From assembly GCA_001464795.1 (NCBI GenBank), contig LNEB01000008.1, forward strand, positions 62,001 to 126,000: a stretch of DNA of 64,000 bases, in the 5' to 3' direction. Under the pieces are notes generated by a model that worked only from the letters and a program-made list of their open reading frames with translations, was not told the origin of the DNA and ran no database searches. Position 1 is the first letter of the stretch. The number at the start of each line of letters is the position of its first letter. The position numbers and the translations under genes are program-made. This DNA comes from Bdellovibrionales bacterium Ga0074139. GTDB lineage: Bacteria; Bdellovibrionota; Bdellovibrionia; Bdellovibrionales; Bdellovibrionaceae. Shown one piece after another: positions 42,728 through 51,111 of this stretch.

Positions 42728-43672
42728 CTAACTGTTAAGTTGTCTTTTAGGTTGATAAATCGAAAGTTTTTGATTCAACGGATTTTGAGCAATCTCGTGC
42801 GCACTCAAATAAAAAGGTCCTTTATCATTTTCGATCATCTGTTGTAATTTCAACATAGATGCTTCGTTTTGGGGATCAATTTCTTGCTCAGTCCTGCCGA
42901 AGTTTTCTAAAAATGGCAGATCAAGTTCCTTCGTGAAAAAATTCTTCCAAGAATCCGTGTGAACTTGTGCTCTATAGGTCACTGTTTGTCGATGGGAATG
43001 AACCGGTGCGTAGGCGCCGATCACTTCAAGCCATCCGTAGTGGGAATGCAATTTCAACGCAGGGCTTCCCCATTGAGTCATTCCCGAGCACTGTTCCACG
43101 TTGGCGTACCAAAGACCGAAGGCTTTGGACATAAACCCCAGACCATAGAATTGGTCTTCTTTATCAAGCAGGGAATTTACAGAGCATAAATTATGCGCCA
43201 CCCATTCACCCTTGTGCATGGTGGGAATGATAATAAAAAGCGACAGGGGCACCCAATCCATATCATCCAAAGAATGCAGGTTAGTGAGATGCGGAGTCTG
43301 CCCCACCGGACTGCCAGTGGCTTTTAGGTTTTTTGGATCCAACACATTTTTAATAGAAGCTTTCAATGCCCCCGCCCGGGCTGCGAAACCTGCCACAAAA
43401 CCTGGCATCACTGCACAGTCATAAAAAACCCAACGAGGCATGGCCATATTCGATGGACCAAAGGCTTTTTCTTCAATGGCATAAATGCGGTCTGCAAAAT
43501 GAATCTCTTTGATATCCAGAGGGTTTTTTAAAATGGGAGCGTGTGGAAACCAATCCGTCTTGTGACGAGCACCAGGATTTTGAATGGCGTTTTCAGGTCT
43601 TACAAAAACGTAAGGCCTGATGTCACCTGATTCAATCCACGGCATTTTTTCACACAAATCTTGAAACATCAT
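42728..43672 (-). CDS. Hypothetical protein coupled to fumarase, 314 aa
   Basis: Not recognised. A soluble protein without signal peptide, unusually rich in His, Trp, Pro and aromatic residues. Conserved-looking segments include [48 protein letters not shown] and [19 protein letters not shown]. The composition suggests an enzyme with a buried pocket, but no family motif is clear to me. The ATG overlaps the fumarase stop (ATGA), so it is made together with fumarase. The next gene is 12 bases away. Confidence 0.7.
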   Translation of the reverse strand: MMFQDLCEKMPWIESGDIRPYVFVRPENAIQNPGARHKTDWFPHAPILKNPLDIKEIHFADRIYAIEEKAFGPSNMAMPRWVFYDCAVMPGFVAGFAARAGALKASIKNVLDPKNLKATGSPVGQTPHLTNLHSLDDMDWVPLSLFIIIPTMHKGEWVAHNLCSVNSLLDKEDQFYGLGFMSKAFGLWYANVEQCSGMTQWGSPALKLHSHYGWLEVIGAYAPVHSHRQTVTYRAQVHTDSWKNFFTKELDLPFLENFGRTEQEIDPQNEASMLKLQQMIENDKGPFYLSAHEIAQNPLNQKLSIYQPKRQLNS

Positions 43673-45060
43673 TTTTGAATGGGTCCAATCATGTCTTCGG
43701 CTTTTACAACAGAATCAAACTTTTCAGCTGTCATAAGTCCTAAATTGACAGCCTCTTCTTTTAAAGTGGTGCCATTCTTATGGGCTGTTTTTGCAATTTT
43801 AGCTGCGTTGTCATAACCGATATGGGGATTTAAAGCTGTGACCAGCATCAAAGAATTGTCCAAATGTTTTTTTATCTGCGTGGTGTTCGCAGAAATTCCA
43901 GTCAAGCAATTGTCTGTAAAGGAATCCATGGCATCCGCTAACAGTCTTATGGAATTGAGAACATTAAAAACAATTACAGGTTTAAACACATTGAGCTCAA
44001 AATGTCCGTTCATTCCGCCCACGCTGACGGCTACATCATTACCAATCACCTGTGCGCACACCATGGTCATGGCTTCACTTTGTGTGGGATTCACCTTACC
44101 AGGCATAATGGATGATCCCGGTTCATTTTCAGGTAAGTTCAACTCTGCGATTCCACATCTAGGACCACTGCCAAGTAAGCGAATGTCACTGGCAATTTTC
44201 ATCAAAGAAACACTTAAATTTTTCAGTGATCCGCTGACTTCTACTAAAGCATCATGACTAGCCAAAGCTTCAAATTTATTTTCGGCGCTGACAAAGGGAA
44301 TTCCTGTTTCTTTTGCGATGGCTGCTGCTGCTTGAATTGGAAAATCAACATGAGTATTAAGTCCTGTTCCGACAGCGGTTCCACCAAGAGCTAACTCATG
44401 CAAATGCGGCAAAGTATTTTTGATTCTAACAAGAGAGTGTTTCAATTGAGTGGCATAACCTGAAAATTCTTGGCCAAGCGTTAAAGGAGTTGCATCCATT
44501 AAATGGGTTCGACCGATTTTCACAATTTTTGCAAATTCATTTTGTTTTTTCACCATCGCATGATGCATTTTTTCTAGAGAAGGAATCAGTCTTTGGTGAA
44601 CTTGCAATCCCACTGCAATGTGCATGGCTGTGGGAAAAGTATCGTTGGAACTTTGGCCTTTATTCACATCATCATTGGGGTGAACATCTTTTGATGGTAA
44701 TGTGAGCCCCATTAATTGCATTGCGCGGTTCGCGATCACTTCGTTGGAATTCATATTGGTTTGCGTACCAGAACCCGTTTGCCAAACAACTAATGGAAAT
44801 TGGTCATCCCACTTTCCTTCGATCACTTCATTTGCCGCTTTCACAATAAATTCTGTTTTCTTTTTATCTAATAATCCAAGGTCTGCATTGGTTTGAGCTG
44901 CACATTTTTTTAAAATTCCAAGGGCTTTAATCATTTCGCGGGGGAATCGGTCGCCCCCGATTTTAAAATTTTCACGAGATCTTTGGGTCTGCGCACCCCA
45001 CAAGGCATCGCTTGGAACTTTCACATCACCCATGGTGTCTTTTTCAATTCGAAAACTCAT
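43669..45060 (-). CDS. fumC: Class II fumarate hydratase
   Basis: A 463-residue tricarboxylic-acid-cycle enzyme that interconverts fumarate and malate. The superfamily signature [17 protein letters not shown] is intact (about 315-331), as are the regions [35 protein letters not shown] and [11 protein letters not shown]. Length matches E. coli FumC. It overlaps the SDR gene stop and the unknown 314-residue gene start by four bases each, forming a chained unit of three genes. Iron-independence makes this class useful under oxidative stress. Confidence 0.97.
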   Translation of the reverse strand: MSFRIEKDTMGDVKVPSDALWGAQTQRSRENFKIGGDRFPREMIKALGILKKCAAQTNADLGLLDKKKTEFIVKAANEVIEGKWDDQFPLVVWQTGSGTQTNMNSNEVIANRAMQLMGLTLPSKDVHPNDDVNKGQSSNDTFPTAMHIAVGLQVHQRLIPSLEKMHHAMVKKQNEFAKIVKIGRTHLMDATPLTLGQEFSGYATQLKHSLVRIKNTLPHLHELALGGTAVGTGLNTHVDFPIQAAAAIAKETGIPFVSAENKFEALASHDALVEVSGSLKNLSVSLMKIASDIRLLGSGPRCGIAELNLPENEPGSSIMPGKVNPTQSEAMTMVCAQVIGNDVAVSVGGMNGHFELNVFKPVIVFNVLNSIRLLADAMDSFTDNCLTGISANTTQIKKHLDNSLMLVTALNPHIGYDNAAKIAKTAHKNGTTLKEEAVNLGLMTAEKFDSVVKAEDMIGPIQK

Positions 45061-45830
45061 GATTTTTTCTTCCCTTCATTTTTCACTGGGCCTCGAGATA
45101 CATAGTGAGGCCCCACCCCTGCTTGATCCGTGGGGAAAATTGTAATCTCAGAGACGTTCACACGGTTCGGTCTTTCCACACACCACAAAATACTTTCTGC
45201 AATATCATCTGCGGTCAGAGGTTCCATGCCTTGATAAATTTTATCAGCTAATTTTTTTGATCCTGTACGAACAACGCTGAATTCTGTTTCCACCATGCCA
45301 GGCTGCATGTTGGTGACTTTTACTTTTTTTCCCAAAAGATCCAGGCGAAGTCCTTGCGAAAACAATTTCACGAAAGCTTTTGTTCCACTGTAAGTGTTGC
45401 CCCCGGGATAAGACCAAACTCCTGCCACAGAGCCAATGTTGACAATGTGTGAACCTGGTTTTTTTGCCATGAATGGCAAAACCGCGTGGGTCACTCGTAA
45501 TAATCCCATGATGTTGGTGTCGATCATTTTTTGAAAATCAGAGAGCTTTGCATCTTGAGCGAGATCAGTTCCAAGTGCTAGGCCCGCGTTGTTAATCAAA
45601 ATATCTAAATTTTGTGGACTGTTTTTAGCAAAAAACTGATCCACTGATTTATCTTGGGTTACGTCCACTTTTCCCACAACAAGTTGGGATCCGTATTGTT
45701 TTTTAAGTGTTTCTAGTTTTTCAGTTCTGCGGCCGACAGCCCAAACTTTGTAACCTTTTTTCAAAAAAGCTTGCGTCGTTGCAAACCCAATTCCCGCGGT
45801 AGCACCCGTAATTAACACTGTTTTTGTCAT
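45057..45830 (-). CDS. Short-chain dehydrogenase/reductase (YdfG-like)
   Basis: A 257-residue NAD(P)-dependent oxidoreductase. The cofactor motif TGATAGIG is near residue 7-14, NNAGLALG follows at about 77, the catalytic Ser is in NIGSVAG (about 131), and Tyr and Lys in YSGTKAFVK (about 146-154). It resembles YdfG-type 3-hydroxy acid dehydrogenases, usually NADP-dependent. ATG 45830 gives a natural start; 12 upstream in-frame codons include another ATG at 45839. It leads the SDR-fumC-unknown-zinc ribbon run. Confidence 0.9.
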   Translation of the reverse strand: MTKTVLITGATAGIGFATTQAFLKKGYKVWAVGRRTEKLETLKKQYGSQLVVGKVDVTQDKSVDQFFAKNSPQNLDILINNAGLALGTDLAQDAKLSDFQKMIDTNIMGLLRVTHAVLPFMAKKPGSHIVNIGSVAGVWSYPGGNTYSGTKAFVKLFSQGLRLDLLGKKVKVTNMQPGMVETEFSVVRTGSKKLADKIYQGMEPLTADDIAESILWCVERPNRVNVSEITIFPTDQAGVGPHYVSRGPVKNEGKKKS

Positions 45831-45945
45831 GGGAAGCATCTTCGTGTTCTCGCGTGACAGGTACAAGGATCGTAACGCCGCGTTGGCAGAGCTTGCCTCC
45901 GTTTATGCTCTTTTTGAGGTTCGATAATTGTGCTACACCACTCGA

Positions 45946-46338
45946 ATGTCGGACAATCTTGATATTTCACTCTATGAGCAGATCGGTGGCGAAGCTAAAA
46001 TCAAAGCTCTGGTCGACCGCTTCTATCACCACATGGACACCCTGCCTGAAGTCAAAGGTATCCGTGATATGCACCCCACGTCACTTCAAGGATCCAATGA
46101 AAAACTTTTTGAATTCTTGTGTGGTTGGACCGGTGGCCCCCAACTTTATATCGAAAAACATGGTCACCCTCGCCTCAGGGCTAGACACATGCCTTTTAAA
46201 ATTGGAGTTCCTGAACGTGATCAGTGGCTTTTGTGTTTTTTTAAAGCTTTAGAAGATTGTCAAATTGCTGAAGCTCCCAAAAAAATTCTGCTGAGCTCCA
46301 TTGGAAGGTTGGCCGACCACATGAGGAATCAAGCATGA
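45946..46338 (+). CDS. Group 2 truncated haemoglobin
   Basis: A 130-residue globin. Tyr of helix B (RFYHHMD, about 20-26), the proximal His in GHPRLRARHMPF (about 73-84) and Trp G8 in RDQWLLCFF (about 91-99) are the hallmarks of the group 2 (O-type) family, which binds oxygen or nitric oxide tightly in the cytoplasm. The ATG at 45946 gives a normal start; an earlier in-frame ATG at 45928 adds six residues. It overlaps the EVE gene by ATGA, leading a plus-strand run with EVE, Dus and glutaredoxin genes. Confidence 0.92.
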   Translation: MSDNLDISLYEQIGGEAKIKALVDRFYHHMDTLPEVKGIRDMHPTSLQGSNEKLFEFLCGWTGGPQLYIEKHGHPRLRARHMPFKIGVPERDQWLLCFFKALEDCQIAEAPKKILLSSIGRLADHMRNQA

Positions 46339-46793
46339 ATTACTGGTTAATGAAATCTGAGCCTGATGTTTTTAGTATTGATCAATTAAAAAAAGACAAA
46401 ACCACCTGGTGGACGGGTGTTCGTAATTACCAAGCCAGAAATTATATGATGAAAGATATGAAGCCAGGTGATCAGGTTTTATTTTACCACTCCAATGCCG
46501 AACCCCCTGGAATTGCAGGATTGGCTGAAATCACAAAATTAGCGGAAGCTGACCTTGAACAGTTTGATAAAAAATCCCAGTATTTTGACCCGAAAGCGAC
46601 AAAGGAAAAACCCATTTGGTTTTGTGTGCAAGTGGGGTTTGTGAAAAAGTGGCCGCAAATGATCAGCTTACAAGAACTTCGCGATGATCCATCTTTAAAA
46701 GAAATGCTAGTTTTACAAAAAGGCTCAAGACTTAGTATTCAGCCCGTTGAAAAAAAACATTTTGATTATTTAAACAAAAAGGCCAAAGCCTGA
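46335..46793 (+). CDS. EVE-domain protein
   Basis: A 152-residue protein that is a single EVE domain: YWLMKSEPDVFSIDQL at the start, WWTGVRNYQARNYM (pocket region) and GDQVLFYHSNAEPPGIAGLAEI, as in the human THYN1 family. EVE domains belong to the PUA-like group and are thought to bind modified bases in DNA or RNA. It overlaps the globin gene by ATGA, and the dihydrouridine synthase start overlaps its end. The company of a tRNA-modifying enzyme suggests an RNA-related role, but this is inference. Confidence 0.93.
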   Translation: MNYWLMKSEPDVFSIDQLKKDKTTWWTGVRNYQARNYMMKDMKPGDQVLFYHSNAEPPGIAGLAEITKLAEADLEQFDKKSQYFDPKATKEKPIWFCVQVGFVKKWPQMISLQELRDDPSLKEMLVLQKGSRLSIQPVEKKHFDYLNKKAKA

Positions 46794-47758
46794 AATATTT
46801 AAGTTTAGCCCCCATGGAAGGTGTGATGGATTGGGTCTTCAGAGATCTGATCACTTCTTACGGCGGAGTCCATCAAGTGACTACCGAATTTATCAGGGTC
46901 ACAAAAAACCTTCATCCTAACAAAGTTTTCTATCGCTACGCCCCTGAACTGCACACAGGCTCAAGAACCCGAGCTGGAACGCCACTCTACATTCAACTTT
47001 TAGGCGGAGAGCCTGAACCCATGGCCATGAATGCAAAACGGGTCGCAGAACTGGGGGCCTTAGGCGTTGATCTCAATTTTGGCTGCCCGGCTAAAACTGT
47101 GAACCGTCATGATGGTGGAGCAAGCCTTTTAAAATCACCTGACCGACTTTATAAAATTACAAAAGCGGTTCGAGATGCTGTGCCACATGATATTCCAGTG
47201 ACCACAAAAATGCGCTTAGGTTTTGATGATACAAGTCTTTGTTTAGAAAATGCGCAAGCTTTAGCTGAAGCAGGAAGTACGAAGCTAACTGTGCACTGCC
47301 GCACAAAAAAACAAGGTTATGCACCTCCTGCCCATTGGGAGTACATCCCCCGGATTCGCGAAAAAATAAAAATTCCCGTAGTGGCTAACGGTGATATTAC
47401 TTCTTTAGAATCTTTAAAAAAATGTTTTGCGGTCACTGGTTGTGAGCATTTTATGATTGGCCGCCAGGCTTTAAAAAATCCTAAAATATTTTCTGAGCTG
47501 GGTTCACAAGAAACAACAAAAAAAGATTGGATCTCGCAAAAGCAGCTGATTGCTGGTTTTTATCAAGCCAGTCGCAGTCATGTGAACGCCCATTTTGCGT
47601 TGGCCCGGACCAAACAATTTTTAAGAAATTTATCTTTTGAGTGTGATTCTTCAAAAGATGTGTTTAATCAAACAAAAATTTTGATGAAACCTCACCTGTT
47701 TGAGCCTGTGCTGTCTAAGCTTTTAGATGTGGACCTTGTGTTGACGAAAAACACTTAA
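46790..47758 (+). CDS. tRNA-dihydrouridine synthase, probable CTG start
   Basis: A flavin enzyme of the Dus family (DusC-like length, 322 residues from CTG) that reduces uridine to dihydrouridine in tRNA. Visible are LAPMEGVMD (FMN loop), FGCPAKTVNRHDGGASLLK (catalytic Cys), VTTKMRLGFDD, HCRTKKQGY and NGDITSLES. The only nearby ATG (46814) would remove the first beta strand that every Dus has (KYLSLAP). A CTG at 46790, with AAAAAGG seven bases upstream and overlapping the EVE stop, restores it. No ATG, GTG or TTG exists in frame between them. Confidence 0.87.
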   Translation: MKYLSLAPMEGVMDWVFRDLITSYGGVHQVTTEFIRVTKNLHPNKVFYRYAPELHTGSRTRAGTPLYIQLLGGEPEPMAMNAKRVAELGALGVDLNFGCPAKTVNRHDGGASLLKSPDRLYKITKAVRDAVPHDIPVTTKMRLGFDDTSLCLENAQALAEAGSTKLTVHCRTKKQGYAPPAHWEYIPRIREKIKIPVVANGDITSLESLKKCFAVTGCEHFMIGRQALKNPKIFSELGSQETTKKDWISQKQLIAGFYQASRSHVNAHFALARTKQFLRNLSFECDSSKDVFNQTKILMKPHLFEPVLSKLLDVDLVLTKNT

Positions 47759-47776
47759 AAAAGATAGAATCACAAT

Positions 47777-48031
47777 ATGGCAAACATTAAACTCTACAAA
47801 AAAAATCCCTGTCCCTACTGTGACCGTGCTATCAATTTATTGAACTCAAAGGAAGTCCCCTTTGAAATCATTGATTTGACAGACAACATGGATCAATTAA
47901 TGGAAATCAAAAACAAATGGGGTTGGAAAACAGTTCCTGTGATTATCATTAATGATAAACTAGTGGGTGGTTACACAGATTTAAAAGCACTGGATGAATC
48001 TGGTGAACTTGATAAAATGCTTACTGCCTAA
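47777..48031 (+). CDS. Glutaredoxin (GrxC-like)
   Basis: An 84-residue dithiol glutaredoxin with active site CPYC at 12-15, the cis-Pro segment KTVPVIIIND (about 50-59) and the glutathione-binding GGYTDL (63-68). It reduces protein disulfides using glutathione. It follows the Dus gene by 18 bases in the globin-EVE-Dus run, and its 3' end overlaps the convergent second Dus gene by 11 bases. Confidence 0.95.
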   Translation: MANIKLYKKNPCPYCDRAINLLNSKEVPFEIIDLTDNMDQLMEIKNKWGWKTVPVIIINDKLVGGYTDLKALDESGELDKMLTA

Positions 48032-49055
48032 GTTCGGTCCAACCCGTCATTTCCTGCGGAGTTTTAAAAAACTCTGCAACCCCAAGTTTTAATTCTTGTA
48101 GATTTTTGGCCTTTGTTGAAACAGAGATCAAAGCATGCCCAAACAACAGCCACACACTTGTGGTCCTGATGTAGAACCTAATTTTTCGAATGGCCATATC
48201 TTGATTAAAATATTTTTCACACAAATCAATCAATTGCAGTAAGGCCCGACCGTACTCGGCCCCTTCTGCAGTCGGCGTTCTTGGAGCCTCTAAGGATTGC
48301 AAATGCTGGGGCATTTCCCAGCCTAAATCTTCCCCCATTTGCCAAAACATCCATGGCCTTGCAGCTAAGCCCCGGCCTGACATAACTAAATCACAGTTTG
48401 TTTGGCTGATCATTTCATGGGCGTCTGAAGATGTTTGCACATCACCGTTTCCGACCACAGGAAAATCCACTTTCAGTTTTAAATCTCTAATTTGATTCCA
48501 ATCCGCAGAACCACGCCTTTTTTGCGCCGCCGTTCGAGGATGCAGACAAACCCAGGAAGCTCCACCTGCACGCAGTCCTGATACAAAATCATAAAGCTTT
48601 GAAAAATCACCGTCCGTGCCTGCAGCCCTTAGCTTTACAGAAACAGGTAATGAAGTGCTTCGTGTGGCCATGCGAACCACATCAGAGGCGTACTGAGCGT
48701 CACCCATCAGGGCCACACCATAATTATGCTTTAAAGCTTTTTGTACGGGGCAACCCATGTTGATATCGATGCCGCGAGCTCCCCATTTTTCTAAGCGATG
48801 AATGCTTTCTTTGATGCAAGCTTCATCATTACCTAAAATTTGCGGCATCAAAAATTCTTCATTTTCACCGCGAAAAGTTTCATTCGTGAATCCCACTTTT
48901 TCATTGGGAAGTCTTCTAGAATTCAGCATTTCTGTGGGCCAAGGAACCACAGCGTTTTTTGGCAAATAGCTTTGCATCACAAGCCTAAGAGCCACGTGGG
49001 AAAGCCCCACCATGGGGGCCAGACAAAGAGGAAAATTAATACCAAACTGTTTCAA
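48021..49055 (-). CDS. Second tRNA-dihydrouridine synthase (Dus family)
   Basis: A 344-residue Dus-family flavoenzyme: LAPMVGLSHVALR at residues 12-24, IDINMGCPVQKALKHNYGVALM (catalytic Cys near 100), VSVKLRAAGTDGD, CLHPRTAAQKRRGSADW and NGDVQTSSDA. It differs from the other Dus in the window and has a longer helical C-terminal RNA-binding domain, so the two should modify different tRNA positions. The start is TTG at 49055, with only a poorly spaced site, TTAGG, right before it. It follows the FHA-TonB gliding gene by 12 bases and may share its transcript. Confidence 0.9.
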   Translation of the reverse strand: MKQFGINFPLCLAPMVGLSHVALRLVMQSYLPKNAVVPWPTEMLNSRRLPNEKVGFTNETFRGENEEFLMPQILGNDEACIKESIHRLEKWGARGIDINMGCPVQKALKHNYGVALMGDAQYASDVVRMATRSTSLPVSVKLRAAGTDGDFSKLYDFVSGLRAGGASWVCLHPRTAAQKRRGSADWNQIRDLKLKVDFPVVGNGDVQTSSDAHEMISQTNCDLVMSGRGLAARPWMFWQMGEDLGWEMPQHLQSLEAPRTPTAEGAEYGRALLQLIDLCEKYFNQDMAIRKIRFYIRTTSVWLLFGHALISVSTKAKNLQELKLGVAEFFKTPQEMTGWTELRQ

Positions 49056-49067
49056 CCTAACAGGTTT

Positions 49068-50846
49068 TTACGATGAACGACCTTGGAACACAAACGGAAA
49101 CACAACATTTGTCGGTTGTCCGCTGGGTGCTTTAGGAAATTGAATTCGGTTGATGATGTTTCGAATGCAACCACCCAGTTTCGCATCATTAAAGGAATTC
49201 GTACGAATTTGATTGGCGGTCACACTACCATTGGGTCTGATCTGCCACACCAATGTCACTCGGCCCGTTTCCACTTTGCTTGTGGATGTGGTGAGATAAT
49301 TATTATAACAAGATCTGATTTGCTGAGTGTACTCCCTGATCGCGCGGATGACGGCTTCTCGGTCAAGGCCTCCCAAAACTTCTGTCTGACTTGAAAATCC
49401 AGAGCCTGCCAAAGATCCACTTCCAGATCCAGTGCCTGCGCGCTTTGCTCCTAAAGCTCCACTGCCAAGAGTTCCCGAATCACGGCCGGCGATTCCACCA
49501 CTTCCCGATTCAGAAACAAATCCACCTTTTAATTGTGTCCCTGCACTATCAAGATCCACTCCTTTTTCAGAGCCCGTATTTTTTGAACCCACAAGTGCAC
49601 CGGGACTGGATCTGGCCACCGCCACTGTGCCTGAAGAAGTATCAAGTGCTGAGGAAGGTCTGTCGGCCACAAGCGTATCCGCTTTCAATGGCTTAGCTCC
49701 GCCAGAACCTTTACGTAAAACTCCGAGCACTCCAGGCAGTCCTGGTTTAGATGCTGATTTTTGAGTTGGGGCGACTGCAGCTCCAGGCTTTGGAGTGATC
49801 GTGGCTGCAGGTTTCGCAGCCGCTTGAGGTTTTGGTTTTGCAACTGGAGGTGCGAGCTCCACTTGCTGCTTGGGTTGTGGAACAGGAGGCTTCGGAGCCG
49901 CCACCTTTGGAGGTTGCACTTCAGGAATAGGTTCTGGAGTTGGCTCGACGGGTGGAGGCAGCGGTTTTTTCACCGGTGGCAATTCCACTTTCACAATTCT
50001 CTCTGGTGTTTTTTCAATTTCTGTTGGTTGAATTCCACGAATGAAAAATTGCGAAGCTGCAAAAGTTAAAAACAATAAGGATAAAAAAGCTAAGACCACA
50101 GGGTCTAAAGAGCTTTTTTTCCACTGAGCATGAATTTTAATTTTTGGCACGAGTCTGATGTAATACTGCCGGCTAGGTCCACGGGCGACCACCACATCAC
50201 GTGGTGAAATTTCGATATTTTGCGAACTTTTCAAAGCTCCGTCGTGCAAAAACTCATCCCTGTTTCGAATATCCCAACTGTCACTGGAAGGTAAAAATTC
50301 AATTTTGGCTTTTGTTGGCTCTTCCCATTGATAACGAATTTGATTTTTATTTTTGAGTAACCACTGACTGGATTTCACTGAGGAGAAATAAGTGTGCTCG
50401 ACATCCTCGACACGTTCTGAATCTGTACGCACGCTGACCACTTCTAAACAGTAGCCACCAGGGCCGCTTGAAAGAACGGATTCCGTTGTTAAAGCCTGAT
50501 TCAGTTGTCCTGTGAGTCGACCTTTTTGCAAAGCTTTTTCAATCCATGCATCATCAGTGAAACCAAAACTAAATCTCCCTAATGCTGTTTTCTTTTGTGA
50601 AAGAATTAAACCTTCACCACGAGCCTGATCTTTTTTTTCTGTTGATAAATCCATCAACGTCCAAAATCCACGATCGGGATCAAATTCGCCCTCACCCACC
50701 CACTCGATCAAATAATGCAGTGGCTTTACTCCTTTGACTCTTAAAATCACATCACAGCTTGGAGATCTGCCGACAAATAATGTGGGTTGATCAAGAATGA
50801 ATCTTTCAAGTTCGCGACCATTGAGTTCAATGATAAGAGCTTTCAT
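49068..50846 (-). CDS. FHA-TonB-like gliding protein (GltG/AgmX-PglI C-terminal family)
   Basis: A 592-residue inner-membrane protein. The N-terminus has an FHA phosphothreonine-reading fold (GRSPSCDV near 26-33, with a second beta region around 190-235), then one membrane span (about 250-270), a long Pro/Lys-rich periplasmic segment (275-355), a Gly/Ser-rich region (365-485) and a TonB-like AgmX/PglI C-terminal domain (490-592) containing IRSCYNNYL and RVTLVWQIRPNG. This layout matches Myxococcus GltG. With the TolQR-like proteins upstream it would carry force across the envelope. It is the last gliding gene before the Dus gene. Confidence 0.87.
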   Translation of the reverse strand: MKALIIELNGRELERFILDQPTLFVGRSPSCDVILRVKGVKPLHYLIEWVGEGEFDPDRGFWTLMDLSTEKKDQARGEGLILSQKKTALGRFSFGFTDDAWIEKALQKGRLTGQLNQALTTESVLSSGPGGYCLEVVSVRTDSERVEDVEHTYFSSVKSSQWLLKNKNQIRYQWEEPTKAKIEFLPSSDSWDIRNRDEFLHDGALKSSQNIEISPRDVVVARGPSRQYYIRLVPKIKIHAQWKKSSLDPVVLAFLSLLFLTFAASQFFIRGIQPTEIEKTPERIVKVELPPVKKPLPPPVEPTPEPIPEVQPPKVAAPKPPVPQPKQQVELAPPVAKPKPQAAAKPAATITPKPGAAVAPTQKSASKPGLPGVLGVLRKGSGGAKPLKADTLVADRPSSALDTSSGTVAVARSSPGALVGSKNTGSEKGVDLDSAGTQLKGGFVSESGSGGIAGRDSGTLGSGALGAKRAGTGSGSGSLAGSGFSSQTEVLGGLDREAVIRAIREYTQQIRSCYNNYLTTSTSKVETGRVTLVWQIRPNGSVTANQIRTNSFNDAKLGGCIRNIINRIQFPKAPSGQPTNVVFPFVFQGRSS

Positions 50847-50853
50847 AACTTAG

Positions 50854-51111
50854 TTACCTCGAGTCCGGAATAAATCGATTACGTCTGACTTTATCAATTT
50901 TATGAAAATCATTAAAATCACGTCGCTGATAAAGAATATTATTAAGATCTAAATCAGGAGATTCGATTTGCAAATAAAGCATGGGACGCATGGCCTCTCC
51001 CTCGATCACTTCACCTTCAAAGTCTAAGGTTTTCACTTTTTCACTTTTCTGACCTTGTTGTGACCAAAGAAGCTGCGTTGATAAAAGAATCAGAACTGCA
51101 ATCCATTTCAT
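50854..51111 (-). CDS. Small exported CglF-like gliding protein
   Basis: An 85-residue protein with a signal peptide (MKWIAVLILLSTQLLWSQ) and the phrase DFEGEVIEGEAMRP followed by a charged tail, as in CglF-type proteins of myxobacterial gliding loci. CglF helps anchor the gliding motor complex at the outer membrane. The ATG at 51111 overlaps the stop of the large TPR gene (ATGA); an upstream in-frame ATG at 51126 is less likely. The small size makes the family assignment tentative, but position in the operon supports it. Confidence 0.65.
   Translation of the reverse strand: MKWIAVLILLSTQLLWSQQGQKSEKVKTLDFEGEVIEGEAMRPMLYLQIESPDLDLNNILYQRRDFNDFHKIDKVRRNRFIPDSR

Noticed and set aside
49391-50069. 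Open frames on the plus strand opposite the FHA-TonB gene, some rich in Trp, Arg and His.
   Set aside because: They are antisense shadows of the Pro/Gly-rich coding region, with biased composition and no ribosome-binding sites or families.
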